A DNA stretch of 10,672 nucleotides from Bacteriovorax stolpii (GTDB lineage Bacteria; Bdellovibrionota; Bacteriovoracia; Bacteriovoracales; Bacteriovoracaceae): positions 1 through 10,672 of the forward strand of contig CAMAYW010000044.1 in the NCBI GenBank assembly GCA_945862475.1, written 5' to 3'. The notes below the pieces were generated by a model. That model was given only the letters and a program-made list of their open reading frames with translations. It had not been told where the DNA came from and did no database searches. The translations under genes and the position numbers were made by a program. How positions within the stretch are numbered: the stretch's first letter is position 1; the number at the start of each line of letters is the position of its first letter. Below are positions 1 to 6,903 of the stretch, one piece after another.

Positions 1-367
1 CCATATTCGTACCAGGCGACATGAAAATAAAATGTGCGGAAGATGCAATAATCGCCCCCGCGCTAGAGGCGGAGGCCCCCTCTGGAGTAATCCATACCGC
101 AAATGGACGTTTGTGTTTACCCACAAGAGTAATGATGTCTTTTGTCGTGCTGACGAGACCGCCGGGAGTGTTGAGACGCAAAACGATTAAAGAAGATGGA
201 GGTAGATTTTCAAAATTCTGCTTTAAATAATCATAGGTCGCAGGAGTAATTGCGGAATTGACAGACAATAGTCCAATTTCAGATATCTTGATTGTTTTTC
301 CGAAAACGCTTAGAGGTAAAAGAAGAAAGACAAAAATTAAAAGCTGTTGTAAATTAGTGTTCTTCAT
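1..367 (-). CDS. NfeD/ClpP-class membrane serine protease (partial, N-terminal part)
   Basis: Reading the minus strand from the ATG at 365-367 gives 122 open codons running off the left edge. Residues 1-23 form a signal peptide or membrane anchor (hydrophobic core LLIFVFLLLPLSVFG). The motif LNTPGG lies at 65-70, followed by TPEGASASSAGAIIASS at 94-110, which is the nucleophile region of the NfeD N-terminal (1510-N type) Ser/Lys proteases. By analogy S102 of the SSAG motif is the nucleophile. The catalytic Lys, normally about 40 residues further on, and any NfeD membrane and OB domains lie outside the window. Known family members cleave membrane proteins such as stomatin/SPFH partners. The active site is expected outside the cytoplasm. 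No strong ribosome binding site precedes the start. It diverges from guaD across 54 bases. Family assignment is fairly secure; substrate is unknown. Confidence 0.82.
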   Translation of the reverse strand, partial: MKNTNLQQLLIFVFLLLPLSVFGKTIKISEIGLLSVNSAITPATYDYLKQNFENLPPSSLIVLRLNTPGGLVSTTKDIITLVGKHKRPFAVWITPEGASASSAGAIIASSAHFIFMSPGTNM

Positions 368-421
368 AGAAATCTAGGTTAACTCTAAAGCTTGTGAGCG
401 GACAAGATAAAAGGACTCCCT

Positions 422-1735
422 ATGGCGACGCAAAAATTAAACTTTTTTGTTGGAACAATCCTAAATCCTCAAAGTGATACGAAATGTGACTACTATCCCA
501 ACGGATTACTTGTGGTTGAGACACAAGGAAAATCCTCTAAGATAAAGGATATTCTTCCATTGGAGAGGGGAGTTAAAAAATACGGTAAATTGATCACTAA
601 AAAAAACATGAAAGATTTTGGTTCTGCCGTGATCATGCCGGGTTTTTTCGATATGCATTTTCACTGGGTTCAAGATGATGTCAGGGAGATGCCAAAGGAC
701 TCACTCCTGGAATGGCTACAAAAATACACGTTTCCAACTGAGATGAAATTTAGTGACAAGAAATTTGCCGAAGAGAAGGCTAAATTTTTCTTCAAGAAAT
801 TAACTCTGCATGGAACGATTGGCGGTGCTTGTTATAGTTCAATCCATCAGCACGCAGTTGATTCTGCCATTAAAATGGCAAAAGGTCATTTCGTTATTGG
901 GAATGTTCTGATGAATATGTACTCACCAGAAGAGCTGACTCAAGCTGAAGATGAATCTTTAAAATTAACAAAAAAATTAATTCAAAAGCATGGCAAAAAG
1001 CACTGTTTTACACCGCGCTTTGCTATTACAACGACTCCAAGAGTTATGAAAGAGGGAAGTCGTATGGCGGACAAAGCTGGGTGCTTTAAACAAACCCACC
1101 TTTCAGAGACCCCTCAGGAGATTGAATTTGTTCTCTCAATTTATAAAAAAATTCCAGGCTTTGAAAAAGTCAAAAATTATACAGAGATTTATGAAAAAAC
1201 GGGGATGCTAGGAAAGCGTTCTCTCATGGGACATGGGATTCATTTATCTACAAAAGAATTAGGCGTTTTAAGCCAAACAAAAACAACAATCGTTCATTGT
1301 CCAACTTCTAATGCGCCCATCTCGGAACTCGGGTTAGGGTCAGGACTTTTTGATTTCAAAAAAGTTGAGAAGGCAAAGGTTCGTTGGGCCTTGGGATCTG
1401 ACATTGGTGGAGGTCCTTTTCTTTCAATGCTCGATGTGATGAGAAGTTTTGTTGAGCAAAATAAAAAGAAAGGTGTAAAAGGGGCAACGTTTGTAAAATC
1501 ACTCTATAGATCGACCTTAGCGGGTGCCGAAATTATGGGAATACACAAACATGCGGGAAATCTTAATAAAGGGAAGGAAGGAAGTTTCATTGTTATTCCT
1601 TTTCACCTTGATCAAGCTCCAAAAGATCCTGAGTCATTACTAAGTTCTATTATTCTACCTCTCAAAGAGAAGAGAGAGAAATATGGCGAATGCGTCACCT
1701 CGACCTACATCAATGGAAAAGTCTTTGAGGCTTAG
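422..1735 (+). CDS. guaD: Guanine deaminase (amidohydrolase family)
   Basis: Converts guanine to xanthine plus ammonia in the cytoplasm, for purine salvage or catabolism. The 437 residues match the usual bacterial length of about 440. Metal ligands expected from the family are all visible: H79 and H81 in MHFH, H226 in QTHLSE, H271 in GHG and D327 in GSDIGGG. The catalytic Glu is E229. The guanine-deaminase signature LLEWLQKYTFPTE lies at 95-107, TPRF (substrate Arg R199) at 197-200, and CPTSN at 293-297. About five extra residues (around APISELG, 298-304) sit between CPTSN and LGSGLF compared with E. coli GuaD as I recall it. The start is supported by AAGGA at 411-415, six bases before the ATG. 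Its TAG stop overlaps the TAA of the convergent xth gene. The guanine-specific motif argues against a generic chlorohydrolase. Confidence 0.93.
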   Translation: MATQKLNFFVGTILNPQSDTKCDYYPNGLLVVETQGKSSKIKDILPLERGVKKYGKLITKKNMKDFGSAVIMPGFFDMHFHWVQDDVREMPKDSLLEWLQKYTFPTEMKFSDKKFAEEKAKFFFKKLTLHGTIGGACYSSIHQHAVDSAIKMAKGHFVIGNVLMNMYSPEELTQAEDESLKLTKKLIQKHGKKHCFTPRFAITTTPRVMKEGSRMADKAGCFKQTHLSETPQEIEFVLSIYKKIPGFEKVKNYTEIYEKTGMLGKRSLMGHGIHLSTKELGVLSQTKTTIVHCPTSNAPISELGLGSGLFDFKKVEKAKVRWALGSDIGGGPFLSMLDVMRSFVEQNKKKGVKGATFVKSLYRSTLAGAEIMGIHKHAGNLNKGKEGSFIVIPFHLDQAPKDPESLLSSIILPLKEKREKYGECVTSTYINGKVFEA

Positions 1736-2496
1736 GAATCGAACAATTCGAGGACAACGGGACAATGATCTGATCCCATGATCTCAGGTAGTATCTTGGC
1801 ACTTTTCACTCGAGGGAGAAGTTCCGGACTAATAAAAAAATAGTCAATTCTCCAGCCGATATTTCTCGCTCTCACTCCTGGTCTGTTACTCCACCAAGTG
1901 TAAGCGGCAGTTTTACTGGGGTGAAGGTGTCGATAGATATCGATGTAGTCATGAGCGATTAATTTATTAATCCAAGCTCTCTCAATAGGAAGAAATCCAG
2001 TTGTGTCTTTATTACTTTTGGGATTCGCAAGATCAATTTCAGTATGAGCTGTATTAAAATCTCCTGTGATAATGACCGGCTTTTTTTTTCTTAACTTATC
2101 TATTGTTTCTAAAATGTCGTCACAAAATGCTAATTTGAAAGGAACTCTTTTGTGATCGCGCTGACCATTAGGGAAATAACAATTAAGGAGAAAAAAATCT
2201 TTCAACTCATGAATAAGGACTCTTCCTTCTTGATCAAAAGATTTTTTTTCAAATTTTTTAGTGTCAAGAATTTTCTCTCGAGAAAATGTAGCAACACCTG
2301 AGTAACCTTTTTTTTCTGCCGAACTATACGAAATCGCATAGTCGTCAAAATTTCGTAGTTCTAGAGGAAATTGTTCAAAATCTGCTTTAATCTCTTGTAG
2401 GCATAGGATATCTGGTGATTCCCGTCTGAACCATTCAACAAATCCCTTCTTATACACAGAGCGTATGCCGTTGACGTTCCACGAAATAAGCTTCAT
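1732..2496 (-). CDS. xth: Exodeoxyribonuclease III / AP endonuclease
   Basis: A 254-residue exonuclease-endonuclease-phosphatase family enzyme acting in base-excision repair. It nicks 5' to abasic sites and has 3'-phosphatase and 3'-5' exonuclease activity in known homologues. Expected catalytic residues are present: N7 (SWNVNG), E35 (LQEIKAD), Y107 with FPNG following, D146 and N148 (TGDFN), D218 (WRIDYF), D243 and H244 (GSDHCP). The GWRIDYFF and SDHCPV motifs are typical of ExoA/ExoIII rather than of sphingomyelinase or endonuclease/exonuclease paralogues. The start codon at 2494-2496 is preceded on the minus strand by AGGA (complement of 2506-2509), nine bases away. Its 3' end overlaps guaD by four bases, leaving no room for a separate terminator for either gene. 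Confidence 0.95.
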   Translation of the reverse strand: MKLISWNVNGIRSVYKKGFVEWFRRESPDILCLQEIKADFEQFPLELRNFDDYAISYSSAEKKGYSGVATFSREKILDTKKFEKKSFDQEGRVLIHELKDFFLLNCYFPNGQRDHKRVPFKLAFCDDILETIDKLRKKKPVIITGDFNTAHTEIDLANPKSNKDTTGFLPIERAWINKLIAHDYIDIYRHLHPSKTAAYTWWSNRPGVRARNIGWRIDYFFISPELLPRVKSAKILPEIMGSDHCPVVLELFDS

Positions 2497-2568
2497 AAAA
2501 AATTTTCCTAGTTAGATTCAAATCAAATGGTCCGATAAGATAGATAATAATTTTTTTTGGAATGGTGA

Positions 2569-2596
2569 ATGACATTCTTTAAAAAATGAATATTAT
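2569..2596 (+). promoter_or_regulatory. Candidate sigma-70-type promoter of the XRE regulator
   Basis: A -35-like ATGACA (2569-2574) and a -10-like TATTAT (2591-2596) are separated by 16 bases, each matching five of six consensus positions. This would place transcription start near 2603, about 27 bases before the ATG at 2630. A short inverted repeat, GAATG (2560-2564) and CATTC (2573-2577), overlaps the -35 box and could be an operator, but five-base arms occur easily by chance. Confidence 0.4.
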
Positions 2597-2629
2597 TTTG
2601 AATCTCGCCACAACCTAGACGGAGAACAC

Positions 2630-2980
2630 ATGCGTTGCTTTAAGAACATTGCTCAGCTTATTCGTACCAAAAGAATGAATCATCCAAAAGGTTATTCTCA
2701 GTCTGAACTTTCTCATTTACTTGGTTACAAGAATGGCCAGTTCATCTCAAACGTAGAACGTGCTCTTTGTAACATCCCTTTAAAGATGCTCCGTAAGGTA
2801 TCTGAAGTTTTGGATATACCTTCAGAGGATTTAAAAGCGGCCATCCTTAAAGATCAGGAAGAAACGCTTAACAATTATCTTTATAACATTAAGCCTTCAA
2901 AGAAAGATAAAACTGCTGATGTCACTCCAGCAACGACTATGGCGCCTCAGTATGGTGCTACAGGGACAGACGGAATTTAA
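2630..2980 (+). CDS. Small XRE-family helix-turn-helix protein
   Basis: A 116-residue protein with an N-terminal Cro/C1-type DNA-binding domain. Helix 1 is about residues 4-14 (NIAQLIRTKR). The HTH proper lies at about 24-46, with SQSELSHLLGY as the first helix and NGQFISNVERA as recognition helix. A supporting helix follows at 51-63 (LKMLRKVSEVLDI). The tail from about 88 is Lys-rich, then Thr/Ala/Gly-rich, and probably disordered. A six-residue insertion-like segment (NHPKGY, 17-22) separates helices 1 and 2. A GGAG ribosome binding site lies at 2621-2624, five bases before ATG. There is no partner toxin or antitoxin and no phage gene nearby. It stands alone with its own promoter and ends at a hairpin terminator, so a core-genome regulator seems likelier than a mobile-element repressor. 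DNA targets are unknown. Confidence 0.85.
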   Translation: MRCFKNIAQLIRTKRMNHPKGYSQSELSHLLGYKNGQFISNVERALCNIPLKMLRKVSEVLDIPSEDLKAAILKDQEETLNNYLYNIKPSKKDKTADVTPATTMAPQYGATGTDGI

Positions 2981-3003
2981 TTTAAAGTAAAATTCTAATT
3001 AGA

Positions 3004-3030
3004 AAAAGGTCAGGCTATGCCTGACCTTTT
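3004..3030. terminator. Bidirectional hairpin terminator shared by convergent genes
   Basis: A perfect 12-base inverted repeat (3004-3015 with 3019-3030) surrounds a TAT loop. The arms read AAAAGGTCAGGC and GCCTGACCTTTT, so a U-tract follows the stem on either strand. It ends the XRE gene on the plus strand. On the minus strand it contains the stop and final codons of the Gly/Arg-rich gene. Confidence 0.88.
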
Positions 3031-3629
3031 ATTTTGAGATAGTCTTCGTAACTTCCAACAGATTCTTCAGTATCATTTTTATATTCTTCAAATGCTTCTT
3101 TTTGAGATTCTTTAAAATGTGGGTCCTCATTTTCATCTGGCTGATAATCAGCTTTGGCGATTTCCTCAGGATTCCAGCCACGATTATTTGAGTAGGTTAG
3201 ATCTAGCCTGTAGCGTTCTGTCTTGCGCTTCTCTAGGGCCTCTCGTTGCCACGGCTCAAGACTGTCCTCGAACCGTCGTAGATGCTCGATACTGTCGTAG
3301 AAGTTTTTCTCTAACTTATAAAGTTGCCTATCATCCACTCTGTTAAAGTATTCATAATATTTTTTCCGAGTAATTAAGTGCTGTTCTAAGAGATTGTCAT
3401 ACTTAACGAGTACTTGATTAGACGTTAAAACTCTTCCACCGCGGCTTCTACTGCGGTGACCCCCCTGAAAAGAGCGATTTCGGTTTTCAGAGTTGTTTCG
3501 AGATTGATTATCTTGAGATTGGCCTTGATGAGGACCTCTATTGTTAGGACCTCTGAATCTGCGTCTTCTTTGACCGCCGCCACCTTGGCCGCTACCACCA
3601 GGGTTATTTGATCTATTTTGGGAGTCCAA
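3015..3629 (-). CDS. Gly/Arg-rich (RGG-like) protein of unknown function
   Basis: I do not recognise a named family. The 204 residues fall into two parts. Residues 1-67 are a low-complexity Gly/Arg/Asn/Gln/Ser segment with RRRRFRGPNNRG (21-32) and RSRGG (61-65), resembling RNA-binding RGG tails. Residues about 72-140 are charged and helical (VLVKYDNLLEQHLITRKKYYEYFNR and what follows). An acidic tail ends in KGQA. The start is a TTG at 3627-3629 with a good AAGAGG ribosome binding site (complement of 3635-3640) five bases upstream. No internal methionine occurs anywhere in the frame and no ATG alternative exists, which supports the TTG. Frame coherence and compositional logic argue for a real gene. 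RNA binding or condensate formation is inference from composition only. It is not a ribosomal protein I can name. Confidence 0.8.
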   Translation of the reverse strand: MDSQNRSNNPGGSGQGGGGQRRRRFRGPNNRGPHQGQSQDNQSRNNSENRNRSFQGGHRSRSRGGRVLTSNQVLVKYDNLLEQHLITRKKYYEYFNRVDDRQLYKLEKNFYDSIEHLRRFEDSLEPWQREALEKRKTERYRLDLTYSNNRGWNPEEIAKADYQPDENEDPHFKESQKEAFEEYKNDTEESVGSYEDYLKIKGQA

Positions 3630-3708
3630 TTGAACCTCTTTTTAAAACTTCTTTAGTCTTAATACTATGCTTCACATAAAGAATTTGTCTAGGCGAGACG
3701 AATAAAAG

Positions 3709-3737
3709 GTGAGAAAGATCGGAGTTTCTCTTATAAT
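3709..3737 (+). promoter_or_regulatory. Candidate sigma-70-type promoter of mdh
   Basis: A perfect -10 TATAAT (3732-3737) lies 17 bases downstream of GTGAGA (3709-3714), which matches four of six -35 positions. Predicted start of transcription is near 3744, giving a leader of about 32 bases before the GTG start. Confidence 0.5.
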
Positions 3738-3775
3738 TATTCTATTATTTATATTCACGATAAGTGGAGGTTTTT

Positions 3776-4765
3776 GTGGCTAAAAAACGCGTTAAAGTTG
3801 CAGTTACCGGTGCAGCTGGGCAGATTGGATATGCATTACTCTTTAGAATTGCTTCCGGGCAAATGCTTGGAATGGAAACAGAGGTTGAGTTACAACTTTT
3901 AGAGCTTGAGCAAGCTCTTCCTGCACTTAAAGGTGTTGCGATGGAGCTAGAAGATTGTGCTTTTCCACTTCTTAAGAACATTGTTCTGACTTCTGATTTA
4001 AATACAGCCTTCAAAGATGCTAACTGGGTTGTTTGTGTTGGCTCGGTTCCTCGTAAAGAAGGAATGGAGAGATCTGACCTTCTTAAAATTAATGGTGGTA
4101 TCTTTACGGCCCAGGCAAAAGCTGTTGAGCAATCAGCTGCATCAGATGTGAGAATTTTTGTTGTTGGTAACCCATGTAATACAAATGCCTTGATCGCGAT
4201 GAATAATGCGAAGGGGATTCCTTCTGATAGATTTTTTGCGATGACAGCTTTGGATGAAAATCGTGCCAAAGCTCAGCTTGCGATTAAAGCACAAGCTGAT
4301 GTGACCTCAGTTAAAAACTTAACCATCTGGGGTAACCACTCTGCGACTCAGTATCCAGATTTTTTCAATGCTACAATTAACGGTAAATCGGTCACAGATG
4401 TGATTACTGACCACGAGTGGCTTAAAGGTGATTTCATCAAGACGGTTCAGCAGCGTGGTGCTGCGATCATTAAGGCCCGTGGACTTTCTTCAGCGGCTTC
4501 AGCCGCCAATGCTGCTATCGATGGGATTCGTAATATCGTTACTGAAACTCCTGCGGGAGAGTCGTATTCAATGTGTTTAGCTTCTAATGGTGAGTATGGC
4601 GTAGATAAGGGTCTAATTTTCTCTTTCCCTTGTCGAACTGAGGGCGGAAAAGTCAAAGTTATTGAAGGCATTAAACACAACGAATTTGGTCTAGAGAAAT
4701 TCAAACTCACTCTAGATGAGCTTCGTGGTGAAAGAGATGCTGTAAAAAGTCTCAATTTAATCTAA
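3776..4765 (+). CDS. mdh: Malate dehydrogenase (NAD-dependent, cytosolic-type)
   Basis: Interconverts malate and oxaloacetate with NAD in the TCA cycle. I place the start at GTG 3776 because GGAGG (3766-3770) sits five bases upstream and the protein then begins MAKKRVKVAVTGAAGQIGY, as usual for the family. A GTG at 3764 would add four residues and overlap that ribosome binding site. From 3776 the length is 329 residues, typical of the group. The nucleotide-binding motif TGAAGQIG is at 11-18 and an acidic residue for NAD ribose (E43) ends the second strand. Substrate arginines are R93 and R99 (VPRKEGMER) and R163 (LDENRAK). The catalytic pair is D160 and H188 (WGNHS). It is the MDH group resembling animal cytosolic MDH, distinct from the lactate-dehydrogenase-like MDH. 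It has its own promoter and terminator, so it is probably monocistronic. Confidence 0.96.
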   Translation: MAKKRVKVAVTGAAGQIGYALLFRIASGQMLGMETEVELQLLELEQALPALKGVAMELEDCAFPLLKNIVLTSDLNTAFKDANWVVCVGSVPRKEGMERSDLLKINGGIFTAQAKAVEQSAASDVRIFVVGNPCNTNALIAMNNAKGIPSDRFFAMTALDENRAKAQLAIKAQADVTSVKNLTIWGNHSATQYPDFFNATINGKSVTDVITDHEWLKGDFIKTVQQRGAAIIKARGLSSAASAANAAIDGIRNIVTETPAGESYSMCLASNGEYGVDKGLIFSFPCRTEGGKVKVIEGIKHNEFGLEKFKLTLDELRGERDAVKSLNLI

Positions 4766-4777
4766 TTTCGTCTATTT

Positions 4778-4813
4778 AAGGGCCCAGTGTTTGTCGCATT
4801 GGGCCCTTTTTTT
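4778..4813 (+). terminator. Rho-independent terminator of mdh
   Basis: The GC-rich arms AAGGGCCCA (4778-4786) and TGGGCCCTT (4800-4808) can be extended inward by three more pairs, including one G-U. The loop is about seven bases and is followed by a run of seven T (4807-4813). It lies 13 bases after the mdh stop codon and isolates mdh from speD. Confidence 0.93.
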
Positions 4814-4814
4814 A

Positions 4815-4843
4815 TTGTCATATCCCCTCGAATTCCTTATAAC
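4815..4843 (+). promoter_or_regulatory. Sigma-70-type promoter of speD
   Basis: TTGTCA (4815-4820) and TATAAC (4838-4843) are separated by 17 bases, each five of six to consensus. The promoter starts two bases after the mdh terminator T-run. Predicted transcript start is near 4850, giving a leader of about 25 bases with the ribosome binding site AAGGGA at 4862-4867. Confidence 0.65.
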
Positions 4844-4874
4844 TTCGTCTAAATTTTTCGCAAGGGACATTCAA

Positions 4875-5651
4875 ATGAGCAAAATGCAGGAAACTATTAA
4901 ACTTTCTGGGTTTAATAATTTAACAAAAATTTTGTCGTTTAATTTTTATGACTTTTGTATCGCGATGAACGAGAGTCAGAAACAGGAATATATTAATTAT
5001 ATCCACAGTAAATACTGTGCAAAAAATATCGGTCAAATTGCTCGAAACGTGTGTGAAATTATTGAGGCCAATATTCTCTCTGAAACAGTTCAAGATTACG
5101 AGCCAGTAGGTGCTTCCACCATGACTCTCATGTCTGACCTTAAGGGCGGGGGAAATTGGGAAGTCGGTTCTCAAGGGAAAGCTGCCGTTAGTATGCACCT
5201 TGATAAATCTCACATCACGACTCATACATACCCAGATGCATCTGATCCGGAAGGGATTTGTACATTTCGCTTAGACCTTGATGTCGCGACTTGTGGAGAA
5301 ATTATTCCTCTAAAAGCACTCAATTACATGTTTGAAGTATTTGAATGTGACGTCGTTTATATCGATTACGTTGTTCGAGGTTACACTCGACTTGCGAATG
5401 GGAAAAAGATTTATAACGACCACTACTTTAATTCCATTCAGGATTTTATTAAGAAAGAAACACTAGACCTCTATCAATTCAGACAGGATATCAACATCGC
5501 TCATGATAACATTTGGCAAACTAAACTTATGGTGAAGGCCATGGGACCAGAGAACTATCTTTTAGATCCAAATGATCGAAATCATCCGGACATTGATCAC
5601 AAGATGAGTCTCTTGAATCAAGAGATGAGAGAAGTTTTCCATCTAAACTAA
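4875..5651 (+). CDS. speD: S-adenosylmethionine decarboxylase proenzyme (E. coli type)
   Basis: Makes decarboxylated S-adenosylmethionine, the aminopropyl donor for spermidine. ATG 4875 is chosen because AAGGGA (4862-4867) lies seven bases upstream and the protein then begins like E. coli SpeD. An upstream in-frame extension would run back through the promoter and terminator. The length of 258 residues is close to the 264 of E. coli. Self-cleavage should occur in LDKSHI between K111 and S112, S112 becoming the pyruvoyl cofactor. The proton-donor Cys is C140 (ATCG). Other conserved segments are GFNNLTK (12-18), QDYEPVGAS (73-81), CTFRLDLDV (129-137) and PLKALNY (145-151). No spermidine synthase (speE) is in the window. 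The 3' end overlaps the convergent methyltransferase gene by nine bases. Confidence 0.96.
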   Translation: MSKMQETIKLSGFNNLTKILSFNFYDFCIAMNESQKQEYINYIHSKYCAKNIGQIARNVCEIIEANILSETVQDYEPVGASTMTLMSDLKGGGNWEVGSQGKAAVSMHLDKSHITTHTYPDASDPEGICTFRLDLDVATCGEIIPLKALNYMFEVFECDVVYIDYVVRGYTRLANGKKIYNDHYFNSIQDFIKKETLDLYQFRQDINIAHDNIWQTKLMVKAMGPENYLLDPNDRNHPDIDHKMSLLNQEMREVFHLN

Positions 5652-6884
5652 TTCAGCAGTGATTCCTATATTTCTTGGAGAGAGTTCTTCGTCGAAGAAT
5701 TCTTGTACGTCTACTTTATAACCTTGTTCTTCAAGAAATATTGCTCGATCTAATAACAAATAAAGCTCCATAACTCTTCCGAGAGCATTTCTGATAAGAC
5801 CCGCGGCAAGCATGCGTTCAATGAGAATTTGTAGATCAGGATTTTCAAAGAATGCATTTAATTCTTCAATCGTGTGTTTCGGAGTCATGCCAATTCTTTT
5901 TAACTGTTCAAGCACATAGACTCCAAATGATTCATCATAAAGTTTAGGAGATGAATTCCCTAAGGTAACTAATTCTTTAAGATCATATTGATCAAAAAGA
6001 AGAACGTGTATGGCATATCTAAAAAACTTCACTTTTAGTTTTAAATCATAATCCTTTTCATCCATCTTCCTGTGGGCCCGACAAGAGAGAGTGAGTGCGA
6101 ATTTATTCATCCACAAGGGATCATTTTTTTGAGCGAATTCAGAAATGTTTTGAAGTTCGGTTGATTGATCAAGCGTATGGTAGCAGCAGCCAAAGTTAAT
6201 TAGGACCGGTACTCTTTCAATCGAACTCACTCGAATGAGGTCTAGGGCCAGTTTCCCACAGGTATGAAGACCCACTGGCATGACATTGTTTTTTAAAAGT
6301 TGAGAAAATTCTGAATCAGAAGAAACTTTGAGATTTTTGTATTTAACTCTATTTGTCTGATCCTTGGCGTTTTTTATATTCCTTTCCATTCCAGTTTTTT
6401 GAAAATCGGAATTCATATCGATAGAAGTCACATTAAGTTGAAAGTAATTACTAAGGGTCTGGGCAAGAAGTCCAATTCCTCCACCAATATCGATGACATC
6501 ATGAATTTTCTTTTTTTGATAAAGATGATGGATGTGGGGGGAGAGCTTTTTTATCTCATGTTGCTTTTTTGGGATGATAAATAACCAGGTAAAACGGTCC
6601 TCTGGCATTGCTGGATAGTTGGGAGCCTCTGGAAGCTGCGTTAAACGGGCGATCTCCTGGTAAAAAGAGATTAGTTCAGGACTTTTCACGAAACCATTCA
6701 CTTCTTTTTTCTCAAGTTTTATGACGTCTTTTTTATCCTGATATTGTCTAAGTTCTTCTATCCACTCTAAAGAATAGTCCTCCAAGGGGCGAGGATACAT
6801 GAGCATGATTTCGTTTTGCCATATTCTTTGATATGGTTTTAGGAAATCTTTAATTTGAAGAAAACGCTCACGATGATCCATCAT
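5643..6884 (-). CDS. METTL25/RRNAD1-like SAM-dependent methyltransferase
   Basis: Predicted class I methyltransferase, 413 residues from ATG 6884. The motif PKKQHEI (105-111) precedes the SAM-binding glycine loop DVIDIGGGIG (129-138), with an acidic strand-2 end (SID). Then come GLHTCGKLA (205-213) and NFGCCYHTL (230-238). The C-terminus contains LLLDRAIFLEEQG (376-388) and LSPRN (401-405). From memory, this series (KKxHE, HTCG, GCCY, LLLDR, SPRN) is the order seen in eukaryotic METTL25/METTL25B proteins (methyltransferase domain PF13679), so homology seems full length. The methylation target is not evident. The frame is open to TTG 6911, which would overlap murD. No ribosome binding site clearly supports either start, and ATG 6881 is equally possible. 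It overlaps speD by nine bases at its 3' end. Confidence 0.85.
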   Translation of the reverse strand: MMDHRERFLQIKDFLKPYQRIWQNEIMLMYPRPLEDYSLEWIEELRQYQDKKDVIKLEKKEVNGFVKSPELISFYQEIARLTQLPEAPNYPAMPEDRFTWLFIIPKKQHEIKKLSPHIHHLYQKKKIHDVIDIGGGIGLLAQTLSNYFQLNVTSIDMNSDFQKTGMERNIKNAKDQTNRVKYKNLKVSSDSEFSQLLKNNVMPVGLHTCGKLALDLIRVSSIERVPVLINFGCCYHTLDQSTELQNISEFAQKNDPLWMNKFALTLSCRAHRKMDEKDYDLKLKVKFFRYAIHVLLFDQYDLKELVTLGNSSPKLYDESFGVYVLEQLKRIGMTPKHTIEELNAFFENPDLQILIERMLAAGLIRNALGRVMELYLLLDRAIFLEEQGYKVDVQEFFDEELSPRNIGITAELV

Positions 6885-6903
6885 CTGAAAGGTATCATAG
6901 CTT

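Noticed and set aside
21..230. Plus-strand 69-codon frame near the left edge
   Set aside because: It is antisense to the NfeD-type protease frame, which has a signal peptide and a recognisable active-site motif.
3119..3346. Plus-strand open frame inside the Gly/Arg-rich gene
   Set aside because: It is antisense to a better-supported gene, has no ribosome binding site or recognisable domain, and its composition looks like a shadow frame.
3662..3691. Possible minus-strand promoter for the Gly/Arg-rich gene: TAGACA and TAGTAT with an 18-base spacer
   Set aside because: The -10 matches only four of six positions and neighbouring AT-rich DNA gives equally good alternatives.
3745..4269. Long minus-strand open frame opposite mdh
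   Set aside because: mdh on the plus strand is unambiguous. The antisense frame has no family resemblance and arises from mdh codon composition.
4791..4874. N-terminal extension of speD by 28 residues
   Set aside because: It would begin within the mdh terminator and run through the speD promoter. E. coli SpeD similarity and the ribosome binding site both place the start at 4875.
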